This document shows, piece by piece, positions 1 to 10,622 of a stretch of DNA of 64,000 nucleotides. The notes below the pieces were generated by a model. That model did no database searches. It worked only from the letters and a program-made list of their open reading frames with translations, and had not been told where the DNA came from. The DNA comes from Bacteroidales bacterium (GTDB taxonomy: Bacteria; Bacteroidota; Bacteroidia; Bacteroidales; UBA932). The first letter of the stretch is position 1. Each line of letters opens with the position of its first letter. The stretch is taken from positions 62,001-126,000 of the forward strand of contig JAFWPA010000056.1 of the NCBI GenBank assembly GCA_017509685.1. Reading direction: 5' to 3'. The position numbers and the translations under genes are program-made.

Positions 1-1949
<1,949 letters not shown>

Positions 1950-1982
1950 CAGCTAATTCTAATTTTTAAAGCCAATACATGT

Positions 1983-2396
1983 ATGGACAACAATGTTAAT
2001 CTGAACGAAGTGAGCCGCATTTCTTCCGGCACTTCCTTCAAAGGCGAAATCACCTGCACCGGTGACATTCGCGTGGACGGCAAGTTCGACGGAACCCTCA
2101 ATTCCAAAGGCCGCCTTGTGGCAGGCGAAAAGGCCGTGATAAACGGCGACGTCATCTGCCAGAACGTAGACTTCAGCGGCAGAATGGACAAGGGTACTTT
2201 CTATGTGGCCGACACCCTCACCCTGAAGGGCGGCTGCTCCGTGACCGGAGACCTGCGCTACAAACGCCTGCAGGTGGACCTGGACGCCAAGATTACCGGT
2301 ACGCTTAGCGTACTGAAAGACAATGAGTTTGCAAAGGCCGCCGAAAAGCCGATAGAAAAAGCCGAGAAGAGCGATGATACTGGGAAAGAAGAATAA
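1983..2396 (+). CDS. Bactofilin family protein (first of two)
   Basis: The 137-residue protein has the bactofilin (DUF583, polymer-forming cytoskeletal) layout: a short N-terminal tail, then a right-handed beta-helix of repeating short strands from about residue 15 to 115 (GEITCTGDIRVDGKFDGTL, then GRLVAGEKAVINGDV and similar turns), and a charged Lys/Glu-rich C-terminal tail. Bactofilins polymerise without nucleotide into membrane-associated filaments that position cell-wall or polysaccharide enzymes. It is followed by a paralogue with the same architecture. The family call rests on the hydrophobic/glycine repeat pattern; the cellular role here is unknown. Placement directly after secA and upstream of a polysaccharide synthase operon is suggestive only. 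Confidence 0.85.
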   Translation: MDNNVNLNEVSRISSGTSFKGEITCTGDIRVDGKFDGTLNSKGRLVAGEKAVINGDVICQNVDFSGRMDKGTFYVADTLTLKGGCSVTGDLRYKRLQVDLDAKITGTLSVLKDNEFAKAAEKPIEKAEKSDDTGKEE

Positions 2397-2433
2397 CGTT
2401 TCCGAGGAAACAGTAAAAAACGAACACACGATT

Positions 2434-2832
2434 ATGGCAACAAATCCTATTCCCTCCAACAACATGAACGACGTGAACCGCATTGCACTGGGCACCAAGC
2501 TGGTCGGTGACTTTGCCAGTTCAAACGATATCCGCATCGACGGCGACTTCGAAGGCCGTCTGTACTGCGCCGGCCGCCTGGTGGTCGGTGAAAAGGCCAT
2601 TCTCAAAGGCGACTTCTACTGCACCGACATTGACTTCTGCGGTACCATGAAGGGCGGTAACATCTATGCCAAGGAAACCCTTTCCCTCAAGTCTGGCTGT
2701 GCCATTGAAGGCAACTTGTACTTCCAGCGCTTCCAGGTGGAACTGGATTCCCGCTTCACCGGCGCCTGTAAGGTGATCGGCGAGGCCGAATTCAACAAGG
2801 TTTCCGCTCCGGTATCCGCCATGTTGAAATAG
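2434..2832 (+). CDS. Bactofilin family protein (second of two)
   Basis: A 132-residue paralogue of the preceding gene with the same beta-helix repeats (GDFASSNDIRIDGDFEGRL, GRLVVGEKAILKGDF, GGNIYAKETLSLKSG). I chose the ATG at 2434 because the protein then begins like its paralogue (short Asn-rich tail, then NDVNRIALGT aligning with NEVSRISSGT). An upstream ATG at 2374 would add 20 unrelated residues and overlap the first gene by 23 bases; it cannot be excluded. The two genes are certainly cotranscribed and could form a mixed filament, as paired bactofilins do in other bacteria. Confidence 0.83.
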   Translation: MATNPIPSNNMNDVNRIALGTKLVGDFASSNDIRIDGDFEGRLYCAGRLVVGEKAILKGDFYCTDIDFCGTMKGGNIYAKETLSLKSGCAIEGNLYFQRFQVELDSRFTGACKVIGEAEFNKVSAPVSAMLK

Positions 2833-2854
2833 TTGACTTAAAAAGGTAGTGTAT

Positions 2855-4930
2855 ATGAAAAAACTTCAGTTGATTCTAGCATCGGCACTGGCCTTTGTGG
2901 CCGTGTCCTGCGTGCTGGATCCCATCCCGGCCGATGTGGAGGTCGTCGAAGGACCCGACGTATTCTCCAAGGCTGTGCCCGACGGTTATTATGCCGTGGC
3001 TAATGTGACCGTCCCGCTGGCCACCCGCACCATCTACATCGAGTACCGTGGTGCCAACGGCCAGACGAACGTCGTGGCCCAGGAGGTGGAACCCAAGATG
3101 ATCAACCCCACCGACGGCAAGCAGGCCGAACCCTTCGGCGTGGTGAGCGTGGTGCTTCAGAGCAAGACGCCCAGCCAGGTGAGCATCTACTACAAGCCCA
3201 AGGAGGCCCAGACCAAGGCCGGCTCCGAGGACGTGAAGGAGCCCATCGTGGACAACCTTCCCCTGGACAAGGTTTCCAGTGGTGCGTTCGGCAAGACCCG
3301 CTATGTGATGATGGCCTGGGATTACGGTTGGGAAAACAAGGAAGTGAGCCTGTATCACTATGAGAATGTGCCCACATACCCCGCCGACGTAGTGGTGTAC
3401 GACGAAGCACACAACCATACGCTCCGCTACGTTTATGTGTACACTAGTGGCGTACGCACCGAAGGTTATGTGCTGGACGAGGCCTACACCATTGAAGATC
3501 ACATGGTTACGGGTGTTAAGTACAACTACTGCCCCGGTTGCACTCACTGCGAGTACTGCATGCCCTGGGGCTGCTCCTGCGGCTGCGGCGGCTGGGATTC
3601 CAACGGCCAGCCCATCCTGAATCCCAACCCGGACTTTGTGCCCAACGGCAACAAGGTGCAGGAGTATGTGGCCGGCGGTGCCAGCACCGAGGCCCCCGAG
3701 GTTCCCGAAGAAACGATTATGGTGGAGCTTGGCAACGGCCTTTTCCCGGAACCCGCCACCTATGTGACCACCGACGGTGACTTCACCAACTATCACTCCA
3801 GCGGCGTTGTGATGTTCGACGACACCTGGCCCGAACTTCCCCATGTTGGCACGCAGGGTCAGTTTATCACCGACTACAACGATGTGGTGGTGGACTATGA
3901 CATTGAAGCCGTTACCGTTTCCGACGACCGCCTTAAGAGCGAAGGCTGGCGCGAGCAAGTGAAGGTGGTGCTGCACCTGCGTGCTCTGGGCAGCACCAGC
4001 ATTTACCGCGTGGGTATGTCCCTGGACAACTTCAACACGGATTATGTACAGTCCGTGAGCGAGTACAAGACGCTGGACAGCTGGCAGAACGAACATGGCC
4101 AGCTGCCCGAATGGGCCCGTAGCCAGCGTTTCCAGGAGAATTCCATCCACTACGACGCTGTTTCCGGTACCGAGTTCACCCGCAACACCAACCGTCCGGC
4201 CGTGGAGATTGGCAAACTGCAGGCTTTCAACGGAGAGGCTTTCCTGAACAATACCTGGCCCAAGGCCGCCGGCAAGCACGTGTACGTGTATAAGAATGGC
4301 AGCCAGCAGGTAGAACACGTGATGAACCCCGGTCTCAAGGTCTGGGAAGGCTGGCCTGCCGCCAAGGAGGAACAGTATCTGCCTGCTCTTAAGGATGTTA
4401 CTGTCCCCGAGGACCTGGCCAAGATGCAGAGCCACGGTTTCTACAACACGGCTCCCGGTTATGTGAACGTAGCTGGCGGTCTGTACACCTACACCGTCAT
4501 TTACCATATGAAGCCCCGCGCCGAAATGGATCCCGTGGAACGCGCCGCCGCCAAGCAGAACATGATCGAGGCCGTGATGAACAACATGGCACAGAACTTC
4601 TTTGCCGTGAAGAAGGATTTCACGCCCATCGGCCTCAAGGGCTATCAGCCCCTGGACTACAAGACCAAGGACAACCACGTCTACGCTCAGGAGTATGAGA
4701 AGCGCCTGAACCAGAACCTGGATCACCTGAATCCCGATATCCCCTTCGTGGGCAGCAACGGGCAGATCTGGGCCTTCAAGTGCCCGACGCTCACCCGTCA
4801 CCTGTGGGAGCGTATGTACTTCTCCAACGCGTATCCTCACTTTGTGGAGTGGATCCAGTCCAATGGCGCCCAGGCCAAGGACTGGTACAAGACGGACGTA
4901 GATTATACGTACCTCACCTGCGAATGGTAA
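2855..4930 (+). CDS. LruC/DUF4842-like surface lipoprotein with a Cys-rich segment
   Basis: A 691-residue lipoprotein: signal peptide with lipobox ending at Cys19 (AFVAVSC), so it is exported and lipid-anchored. The start is the ATG at 2855, preceded by an AAAAGG purine run; an in-frame GTG at 2849 adds two residues. The C-terminal third resembles the LruC (DUF4842) domain, which typically ends with an aromatic stretch near the pattern F-x-x-W-x-x-S then DWY, here FVEWIQSNGAQAKDWY. A striking run of eight cysteines lies at about residues 226-245 (C-x2-C-x2-C-x2-C-x4-C-x-C-x-C type spacing), unusual for a periplasmic or surface protein and reminiscent of metal-binding or disulfide knots. LruC proteins have no established biochemical function. 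The domain assignment is tentative; the lipoprotein call is firm. Confidence 0.6.
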   Translation: MKKLQLILASALAFVAVSCVLDPIPADVEVVEGPDVFSKAVPDGYYAVANVTVPLATRTIYIEYRGANGQTNVVAQEVEPKMINPTDGKQAEPFGVVSVVLQSKTPSQVSIYYKPKEAQTKAGSEDVKEPIVDNLPLDKVSSGAFGKTRYVMMAWDYGWENKEVSLYHYENVPTYPADVVVYDEAHNHTLRYVYVYTSGVRTEGYVLDEAYTIEDHMVTGVKYNYCPGCTHCEYCMPWGCSCGCGGWDSNGQPILNPNPDFVPNGNKVQEYVAGGASTEAPEVPEETIMVELGNGLFPEPATYVTTDGDFTNYHSSGVVMFDDTWPELPHVGTQGQFITDYNDVVVDYDIEAVTVSDDRLKSEGWREQVKVVLHLRALGSTSIYRVGMSLDNFNTDYVQSVSEYKTLDSWQNEHGQLPEWARSQRFQENSIHYDAVSGTEFTRNTNRPAVEIGKLQAFNGEAFLNNTWPKAAGKHVYVYKNGSQQVEHVMNPGLKVWEGWPAAKEEQYLPALKDVTVPEDLAKMQSHGFYNTAPGYVNVAGGLYTYTVIYHMKPRAEMDPVERAAAKQNMIEAVMNNMAQNFFAVKKDFTPIGLKGYQPLDYKTKDNHVYAQEYEKRLNQNLDHLNPDIPFVGSNGQIWAFKCPTLTRHLWERMYFSNAYPHFVEWIQSNGAQAKDWYKTDVDYTYLTCEW

Positions 4931-4933
4931 ATT

Positions 4934-5011
4934 GGTGAGTCGAAGGTCCTAGGCGCTCTGCAGAGCGCCGGCCGGAGGCCCGGGGGTTTTTAAGGGGGCA
5001 GAGCCCCCTAA
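4934..5011 (+). repeat. GC-rich double-hairpin repeat, copy A (intergenic)
   Basis: The spacer between the LruC-like gene and the HEAT-repeat gene holds a perfect 18-base palindrome at 4952-4969 (GGCGCTCTG/CAGAGCGCC) followed by GGCCGGAGGCC, a G run, and a second hairpin at 4993-5009 (AGGGGGC, loop AGA, GCCCCCT). The block GGCCGGAGGCC-y-GGGGG-n-AGGGGGCAGAGCCCCCT recurs in reverse orientation at 50902-50942 inside a coding region, so it is a dispersed element and not just a terminator. Both copies are also preceded by TTGGTGAG. It lies about 30 bases upstream of the exopolysaccharide operon and may act as a terminator or mRNA stabiliser; that is inference. Confidence 0.75.
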
Positions 5012-5040
5012 GATAAATGAAATTGCGTAAGCCCTGAGTG

Positions 5041-6234
5041 ATGGAATACTACGTACTATCACGGTACGCGTACTGGAAGTATTATCTCCTGATCCTGTAT
5101 TACCGGCTGGCCGAATACCCGCCGGTAGTACGGGTTTGGGCGGTATTCTCCACCATCAGCATGATTCTGCTGATAGCCATCGTCATTGGAAACATGGTCC
5201 GGTCGGTCCGTACGGCGGCCGATTCTTACGCCATCGCCCACAACCGGGAAAAGTATTGGGAGAAGATAAAGGAAGTGGCGCTGTCGGTCCGTGTCTGGGA
5301 GCCCCTGGAAATATCGGCCCTGCTGGAACTTCCCAAGAACTTCAAGATGCACGAGCGCTCCCACCGGAGGTACGTGCCCATGCTCATCGACATGTACCGC
5401 CAGTACGGGCCACAGATGAACAAAATCAACTGGCAGCGCGTGCTGCAGGTACTGAAGATGCCCATCTACTTCGAGGAACAGGTGCGCTCGCGCAATACGC
5501 GCAAGCGCATTGTGGCTTTTAAGAATGTGGCCGACATGGACGCCAACCTGAAGGAAGCCGTGGCCTCCCGATACCTCTTTACCAAGGACCGTAAGCTGCA
5601 GAACAATGCCCGTCTGCACGCGGCCCGCTTCGGCACCTCCTATCCTTTCAAGGTGCTGCTGGAAGACCCCAACCTGGTATTCACCGACGAACTGGTGGTG
5701 AAGTTCCACAACGTGCTCATGTACCGCCAGGAGAACGGGATGTCCATGCCCAACTTCATCCACTGGTGCAACCGTACGCCCCTGAACGAGGAACTGCGCA
5801 TCTTCGCCATCAACGAAATTCGCCTGTTCAACCGCCGGGAAGACTGCGCGGAAATGCTCTCGATGCTCATCAACAGCCGCGACGAGCGTTTCTCCTGCGC
5901 CCTCATCAAGGCGCTGGGCGCTATGGAATACGTTCCTGCCGAAAAGGAATTCATCCGCCGGTACCTGAGCGCCTCCTATGCAGAGCGCCAGGAACTGGCC
6001 GAAGCCCTGGGTGCCATCAATTCCGGCAATCCCGAGGTGCTGCACTTCCTGGAAGAGGACTTCATGCAGACCACGGACTACGTGACCCGCATGATGCTCC
6101 TGCGCGTGATTCACGACTACGGCAAACTGGGCCTAAAGGCGTACAATCGCCTCAAGAAGGAATCTCCCCGGGAGTTCTCCATCTACTTCGAGCATATTGA
6201 GTGTGACCTGATAGACAGTAGGAAATATGCCTGA
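5041..6234 (+). CDS. HEAT-repeat membrane protein of the exopolysaccharide operon
   Basis: A protein of about 397 residues with one clear transmembrane helix near residues 34-53 (VWAVFSTISMILLIAIVIGN) and a long alpha-helical cytoplasmic or periplasmic part that reads as degenerate HEAT repeats (for example RIFAINEIRLFNRREDCAEMLSML and FSCALIKALGAMEYVPAEKEFIRRYL). HEAT solenoids are protein-binding scaffolds. Start: ATG at 5041, with an adjacent in-frame GTG at 5038. The gene overlaps the glycosyltransferase start by 8 bases, the first of a chain of overlaps through five genes, so it is very likely a partner or assembly factor of the GT2 synthase. No catalytic motif is visible. HEAT proteins next to such synthases occur in other Bacteroidota but their role is not established. 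Confidence 0.75.
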   Translation: MEYYVLSRYAYWKYYLLILYYRLAEYPPVVRVWAVFSTISMILLIAIVIGNMVRSVRTAADSYAIAHNREKYWEKIKEVALSVRVWEPLEISALLELPKNFKMHERSHRRYVPMLIDMYRQYGPQMNKINWQRVLQVLKMPIYFEEQVRSRNTRKRIVAFKNVADMDANLKEAVASRYLFTKDRKLQNNARLHAARFGTSYPFKVLLEDPNLVFTDELVVKFHNVLMYRQENGMSMPNFIHWCNRTPLNEELRIFAINEIRLFNRREDCAEMLSMLINSRDERFSCALIKALGAMEYVPAEKEFIRRYLSASYAERQELAEALGAINSGNPEVLHFLEEDFMQTTDYVTRMMLLRVIHDYGKLGLKAYNRLKKESPREFSIYFEHIECDLIDSRKYA

Positions 6235-7762
6235 GTGGGTTTACAATGGTTTCAGTATCTTTGTGGTGGTGTACTCCACGTTGGTGATATCCAGTTATAT
6301 CGCCTTCGCCATCCTGGCTTTCTTCGAGCACAGGAAGCACTACACCTACCACGACGACGACTATACCATCGGGGAGCTGAAAAAGAGCCCTTACACCCCC
6401 GGCGTATCTATTGTGGCACCGGCCTACAACGAAGAGAAGACCGTGATCACCAACGTGAAGTCCCTGCTGAGCCTGGACTATCCGGACTTTGAGGTGGTCA
6501 TTGTGAACGACGGTTCCAAGGACAAGACGCTGGAACTGCTCATCGAGAACTTCGACCTGGTGAAGGTGCCGTATGCCTATGTAGAGAAAATCAAGACCAA
6601 GCCTTTCAAGGGCCTGTACAAGACCAAGAGCGACAACCCTTCGTTCAAGCGCCTCACGGTGGTGGACAAGGTGAACGGCGGTACCAAGGCCGATGCTTCC
6701 AACGCCGGCGTGAACGTGGTGTCCAACAAGTTCTTCATCTGCACCGACGTGGACTGCGTGCTGGACAAGAACGCCCTGTATCGCATGATCTGGCCCACCA
6801 TGGCCTCCACACGCCGCGTGATTGCCGTGAGCGCCACCATGCGTATGAGCAACGGCTGCATTGTGGAAGAAGGCAAGATGGTGGAGACACATCCGCCGCA
6901 CGACATGATTCCGCTGTTCCAGGACCTGGAGTACACGCGTTCCTTCCTCATCGGCAAAACTGCCCTCAGCCGTATCAACGCCATGCAGAACGTGAGCGGC
7001 GGCTTTGGTATGTTCGACAGGGAAGTGGTGATCAAGGCAGGCGGCTACGACGGCGACTCCTTCGCCGAGGATATGGATATGGTGGCCCGTATGATCCGCT
7101 ACATGTGCGATTCCGGCGAAGAATACCGCGTGGTCCAGATTCCCGAAACCTGCTGCTGGACGGAAGGCCCGCCCAACTTCCGGGTGCTCAACCGTCAGCG
7201 CATGCGCTGGGGCCGCGGCCTTTTCCAGTTCTTCACGGTGCACCGCGATATGGTATGGAACCGGAACTACCGCCAGTACGGTATGCTCACGCTGCCGTAC
7301 ATCCTCATTTTCGAGCTTACGGCTCCCGTGATTGAGTTTATGGGCTACATTATGGTGATTTCCCTGCTGGTCCAGTGGGCCATCAACTGGAACACCATCT
7401 GGGTGGCCTTCCTGGGCCTGTACATCTTTGCCCAGCTGCTCACGGCACTCATTATCTCTTACGACGTATGGGTAGGAACCTCCTTCAAGAAGCGCACGGA
7501 CTATCTCTGGTTTGTGCTGGCCTCGCTGCTGGAGCCTTTCTACTACCATCCTATCAATGTATTCTTCAGCCTGCGCGGTTACGTGAAGCAAATCCTGGGT
7601 ACCCAGATGGTCTGGGGTAACATGACCCGTAAAGGTGTGCAGAGCGCTCCCAAACAGACGGCTCCGGGCCTGGCCGGTTCTACCGACGCCGCCAGTGCCG
7701 CCGCCTCCGTGGCCAGCGTAAAATCGGCTGTGGCCGAAACAGAAAAGAAAGCCGATGCGTAA
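6227..7762 (+). CDS. Processive family-2 glycosyltransferase (polysaccharide synthase)
   Basis: A 511-residue inner-membrane synthase of the cellulose/hyaluronan/poly-GlcNAc synthase type. An N-terminal membrane helix (about residues 8-32) is followed by a GT-A catalytic domain with all expected motifs: D95 in VNDGSKD, the metal-binding D174-x-D176 (CTDVDC), the general-base region E281-D282 (FAEDMD), and Q324-RMRW328, the QxxRW signature of processive enzymes. Three or four membrane helices follow (about residues 345-460), which usually form the translocation channel. The C-terminal tail is Ala-rich and low complexity. It polymerises a nucleotide sugar and extrudes the chain; the sugar cannot be told from sequence. 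It overlaps the genes on both sides by 8 bases, so it is the core of the operon. No PilZ domain is visible. Confidence 0.92.
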   Translation: MPEWVYNGFSIFVVVYSTLVISSYIAFAILAFFEHRKHYTYHDDDYTIGELKKSPYTPGVSIVAPAYNEEKTVITNVKSLLSLDYPDFEVVIVNDGSKDKTLELLIENFDLVKVPYAYVEKIKTKPFKGLYKTKSDNPSFKRLTVVDKVNGGTKADASNAGVNVVSNKFFICTDVDCVLDKNALYRMIWPTMASTRRVIAVSATMRMSNGCIVEEGKMVETHPPHDMIPLFQDLEYTRSFLIGKTALSRINAMQNVSGGFGMFDREVVIKAGGYDGDSFAEDMDMVARMIRYMCDSGEEYRVVQIPETCCWTEGPPNFRVLNRQRMRWGRGLFQFFTVHRDMVWNRNYRQYGMLTLPYILIFELTAPVIEFMGYIMVISLLVQWAINWNTIWVAFLGLYIFAQLLTALIISYDVWVGTSFKKRTDYLWFVLASLLEPFYYHPINVFFSLRGYVKQILGTQMVWGNMTRKGVQSAPKQTAPGLAGSTDAASAAASVASVKSAVAETEKKADA

Positions 7763-10622
7763 GTTCCTGCTGCTCATAGCGACCTTGTTGCTGGCGGCGT
7801 CCTTTGCGGCGGCGCAGCCTCCCCGGACCTCTACGTCCGGGCGGAGCTCGTCATCATCGGCTAAAGATACCGGAAACGGGCTGTTCAAGCGCCGGCAACC
7901 CCCGTCCTACTATGTGGACCAGGTGACCAATCTGTTCTCCCAGCACCGCTGGGCCAAGGGTAAGGAACTCCTGGACGAGAGTCTGGATATGTATCCCGAC
8001 GAACCCATGCTGCATTACCTGGCCGGCCGTTACTGGTGGAACGGTAAGAATTACGACAGAGCACGTTACCATCTGGTGAAGGCCTGTCAGCTGAATTATC
8101 ACTTCGTAGATGCGAAGACCCTGCTGGTGAGCATCGAGGAAATCACCGGCAACTATTCCAGCGCCATCTGCTATGTGAACGAGCTGCTGGAAGTGAACCC
8201 CTACTGGAAGGGTCTGTGGCTGCGGAAAGTAGACCTCTATAAAAAGATGGGCAACTTCGAGGAAGCCAATGCGCTCCTGAAGCGTCTGTCCCAGATTTAT
8301 CCCTCCGACGCCTCCATCACCGGCGACTACTTCGACGTGCTGGAATCGGCCTATCAGCAGGCGCGCCTGGACGGTGACCTGAACGCCACCGAGGCTGCCC
8401 TGAAGGAGATTGTGCGCATTACGCCGGCCGATGTGGACTACCAGATGGCCTATTCCAACCTGCTCATCCGTGAAGGCCGCACAGGAGACGCGCTGGACAA
8501 CCTGGCCCACGCCATCAACGCCTCTCCCGGCAATGTGGCGCTCATCAGCAAGGCCACGGAAATCATGCTGGCCGAGGGCAAGACCGCCGGCGCCATAGCG
8601 CTGGCCCGTACCCAGTGGGAAGAGTACAAGCGGCCGGAACTGAAACAGCTGTACGACCAGGTGATGGCCGAAAGCGCCCGTATGCAGGACCAGTCGGACC
8701 CTTATTCCATGTATTCCAGCGTGTACAAGACCTCGCACAGCTACGAGTCCTTGCAGTACCTGCTCTCCCATTCCGTGATGAAGGGTTATTATGAGGATGC
8801 CCTCTTCTACATTGCCGAGGCCCGTCGCGCCCGGGGAGACAGTCCCCGCTGGTATGCGATGGAATACGAAGTGTATGATCGGATGGGCCGGAGCGACAGC
8901 GCTTCCAAGGTGCTGGACGAAGCCCTGTCCAAGTATCCGGACAATTACGACCTTAGCGTGGCGGCCTGCCGCCAGCGCCTGAAAGAGGCCAGCGACTTGA
9001 TGGGAGAAAGCGCTTATGCCCAGGCCATTCCGCTGCTGGAATACGTGCGCAAGCGTGCCGTAGACCCGGATCAGAAGGCCCTGGCCGTGCGCCGGCTGGC
9101 CGTGTGCTACCGGGAGACCAACCAGGGAGACCTGGCCGTCCAGATGCTGCGGGAGCGCCTCAGGACAGACCCCGAATACCAGGTGACGGTGGATTACGCC
9201 GCGCTGCTGGTGAAGCAGGGCAAGCAGGAAGCCGCTTTGCAGGCCCTGGAAGCCTCTTACCGGGATACCCGGGATTCGGTGGCCGTGCTGGCGCTGGGCA
9301 ACGCTTACAAGGAGACTGCTATCACTTATTTGCGCGACCGCCTCTCCAGCGGCGCCGTGAAGGGCCTGCAGGGCATCACGGACATGATGCTGGAGATTGA
9401 CGAAACCGACTATTGGGGCCTTCGCTTCTCCCTGCGCACCGCGGAAGACCCGCTGCCGTATGCGATGCGGGGCATCCGCCTGTATCCCGACGACCTCACG
9501 TTCCCCATCAAGGCCGCCACGGAGCTGGCCGAAAGGGGACAGCAGGAGCGTGCGCTGAACATCCTCCGCGCCTATCTGGAGGATTTCCCGGCCGATGACG
9601 ATCTCCAGCGCGTATATGCCGGTATCTCCAACCAGGTGGCCACCCGCCTGTATAAGGCTAAGGATTACGACCGGGCGGAATCCGTGCTGGATTCGGCCCT
9701 GGCCGTACGTCCCACGGATCCCGAGGTGCGCTATGCCCGTGGTCTCATCTATGAAAAGAAGCATCAGTGGGATTCGGCCTATGTGTTCCAGAGCAAGTAC
9801 ACACCTTCTGTACTGGAAGAAGGGGAGTACAAGGCCCGGATGAACACCCTGCGCGCCCGTACGCTGCACAACAGCGTGGATGCGGGCGTGGACCTGTTCC
9901 GTTTCACAGACAACCAGCATATGATGGGCCTGGCCAGCATTGGCTATTCCCACAGCTGGTCCCATGACGCTTTGGAGCTGCGCCTGAACTACACCGGCCG
10001 CGACGCCGACTACGACGGCGACGAGAATATGTACAACTCCGTGGGCGGTCAGGGTCTGCAGCTGCAGGGTAGCTGGAGCCACGACTTCGAGAATATCGTC
10101 ACCATGAAGGCCACATCGGCCCTGGCCAACGCCTATTTCCCGCGCTGGACGGTGGACGTGGATTTCTCCTGGCACTTGCCCAAGGACTGGGACCTGGATA
10201 CCGGCGTGAACTACCGCTTCATGCGGGACGGCTCCTCCATGTATTCGGGCGGCGTGGGCCTGTACAAGACCTTTGGCCACTTCTATGCCGGCGCCCGGGG
10301 AACGGTGGGTGCGCTGCACGACATCTTCTTCTTCAACGCGCTGGGCCGGTTCCGCTTCTATCCCGTAGAGGGAGGACGTTCCTACATCGAAGCCCAGGGC
10401 GGCGCCGGTACGGCTCCGGAACTCACGTTCCTTAATTATTATTACAGTTCCGGTATCTACAACCGGCTCAATTCCTTCGTGTCCCTCACCGGGCAGTGGG
10501 CGGTTACCTACAACCTGGCCCTGCAGCTGTCGGGCACCTGGAACACCATTTACGACCAGCGCACCGCTGTCATTTACCGTAATATGTTACTCGTCCATGT
10601 CTCCGTTGCGATTTATTTCTAG
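7755..10622 (+). CDS. TPR protein with C-terminal YaiO-like outer-membrane beta-barrel
   Basis: A 955-residue exported protein: cleavable signal peptide (about residues 1-20, cut near AAAQPP), a Ser-rich linker, a long tetratricopeptide superhelix from about residue 45 to 680, and a C-terminal region (about 690-955) of alternating amphipathic strands ending in an aromatic residue (VHVSVAIYF), typical of an outer-membrane barrel of the YaiO type. This matches the logic of PgaA or AlgK/AlgE, where periplasmic TPRs hand the nascent chain to an outer-membrane channel. It starts inside the end of the GT2 gene (8-base overlap) and its own 3' end overlaps the DUF4838 gene by 26 bases. Inference: it is the export conduit for the polymer made by the preceding synthase. 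Confidence 0.85.
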   Translation: MRKFLLLIATLLLAASFAAAQPPRTSTSGRSSSSSAKDTGNGLFKRRQPPSYYVDQVTNLFSQHRWAKGKELLDESLDMYPDEPMLHYLAGRYWWNGKNYDRARYHLVKACQLNYHFVDAKTLLVSIEEITGNYSSAICYVNELLEVNPYWKGLWLRKVDLYKKMGNFEEANALLKRLSQIYPSDASITGDYFDVLESAYQQARLDGDLNATEAALKEIVRITPADVDYQMAYSNLLIREGRTGDALDNLAHAINASPGNVALISKATEIMLAEGKTAGAIALARTQWEEYKRPELKQLYDQVMAESARMQDQSDPYSMYSSVYKTSHSYESLQYLLSHSVMKGYYEDALFYIAEARRARGDSPRWYAMEYEVYDRMGRSDSASKVLDEALSKYPDNYDLSVAACRQRLKEASDLMGESAYAQAIPLLEYVRKRAVDPDQKALAVRRLAVCYRETNQGDLAVQMLRERLRTDPEYQVTVDYAALLVKQGKQEAALQALEASYRDTRDSVAVLALGNAYKETAITYLRDRLSSGAVKGLQGITDMMLEIDETDYWGLRFSLRTAEDPLPYAMRGIRLYPDDLTFPIKAATELAERGQQERALNILRAYLEDFPADDDLQRVYAGISNQVATRLYKAKDYDRAESVLDSALAVRPTDPEVRYARGLIYEKKHQWDSAYVFQSKYTPSVLEEGEYKARMNTLRARTLHNSVDAGVDLFRFTDNQHMMGLASIGYSHSWSHDALELRLNYTGRDADYDGDENMYNSVGGQGLQLQGSWSHDFENIVTMKATSALANAYFPRWTVDVDFSWHLPKDWDLDTGVNYRFMRDGSSMYSGGVGLYKTFGHFYAGARGTVGALHDIFFFNALGRFRFYPVEGGRSYIEAQGGAGTAPELTFLNYYYSSGIYNRLNSFVSLTGQWAVTYNLALQLSGTWNTIYDQRTAVIYRNMLLVHVSVAIYF

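Noticed and set aside
4952..4969. Perfect 18-base palindrome as an operator site
   Set aside because: It lies within a longer dispersed hairpin repeat and far from any recognisable promoter, so a regulator site is not supported.
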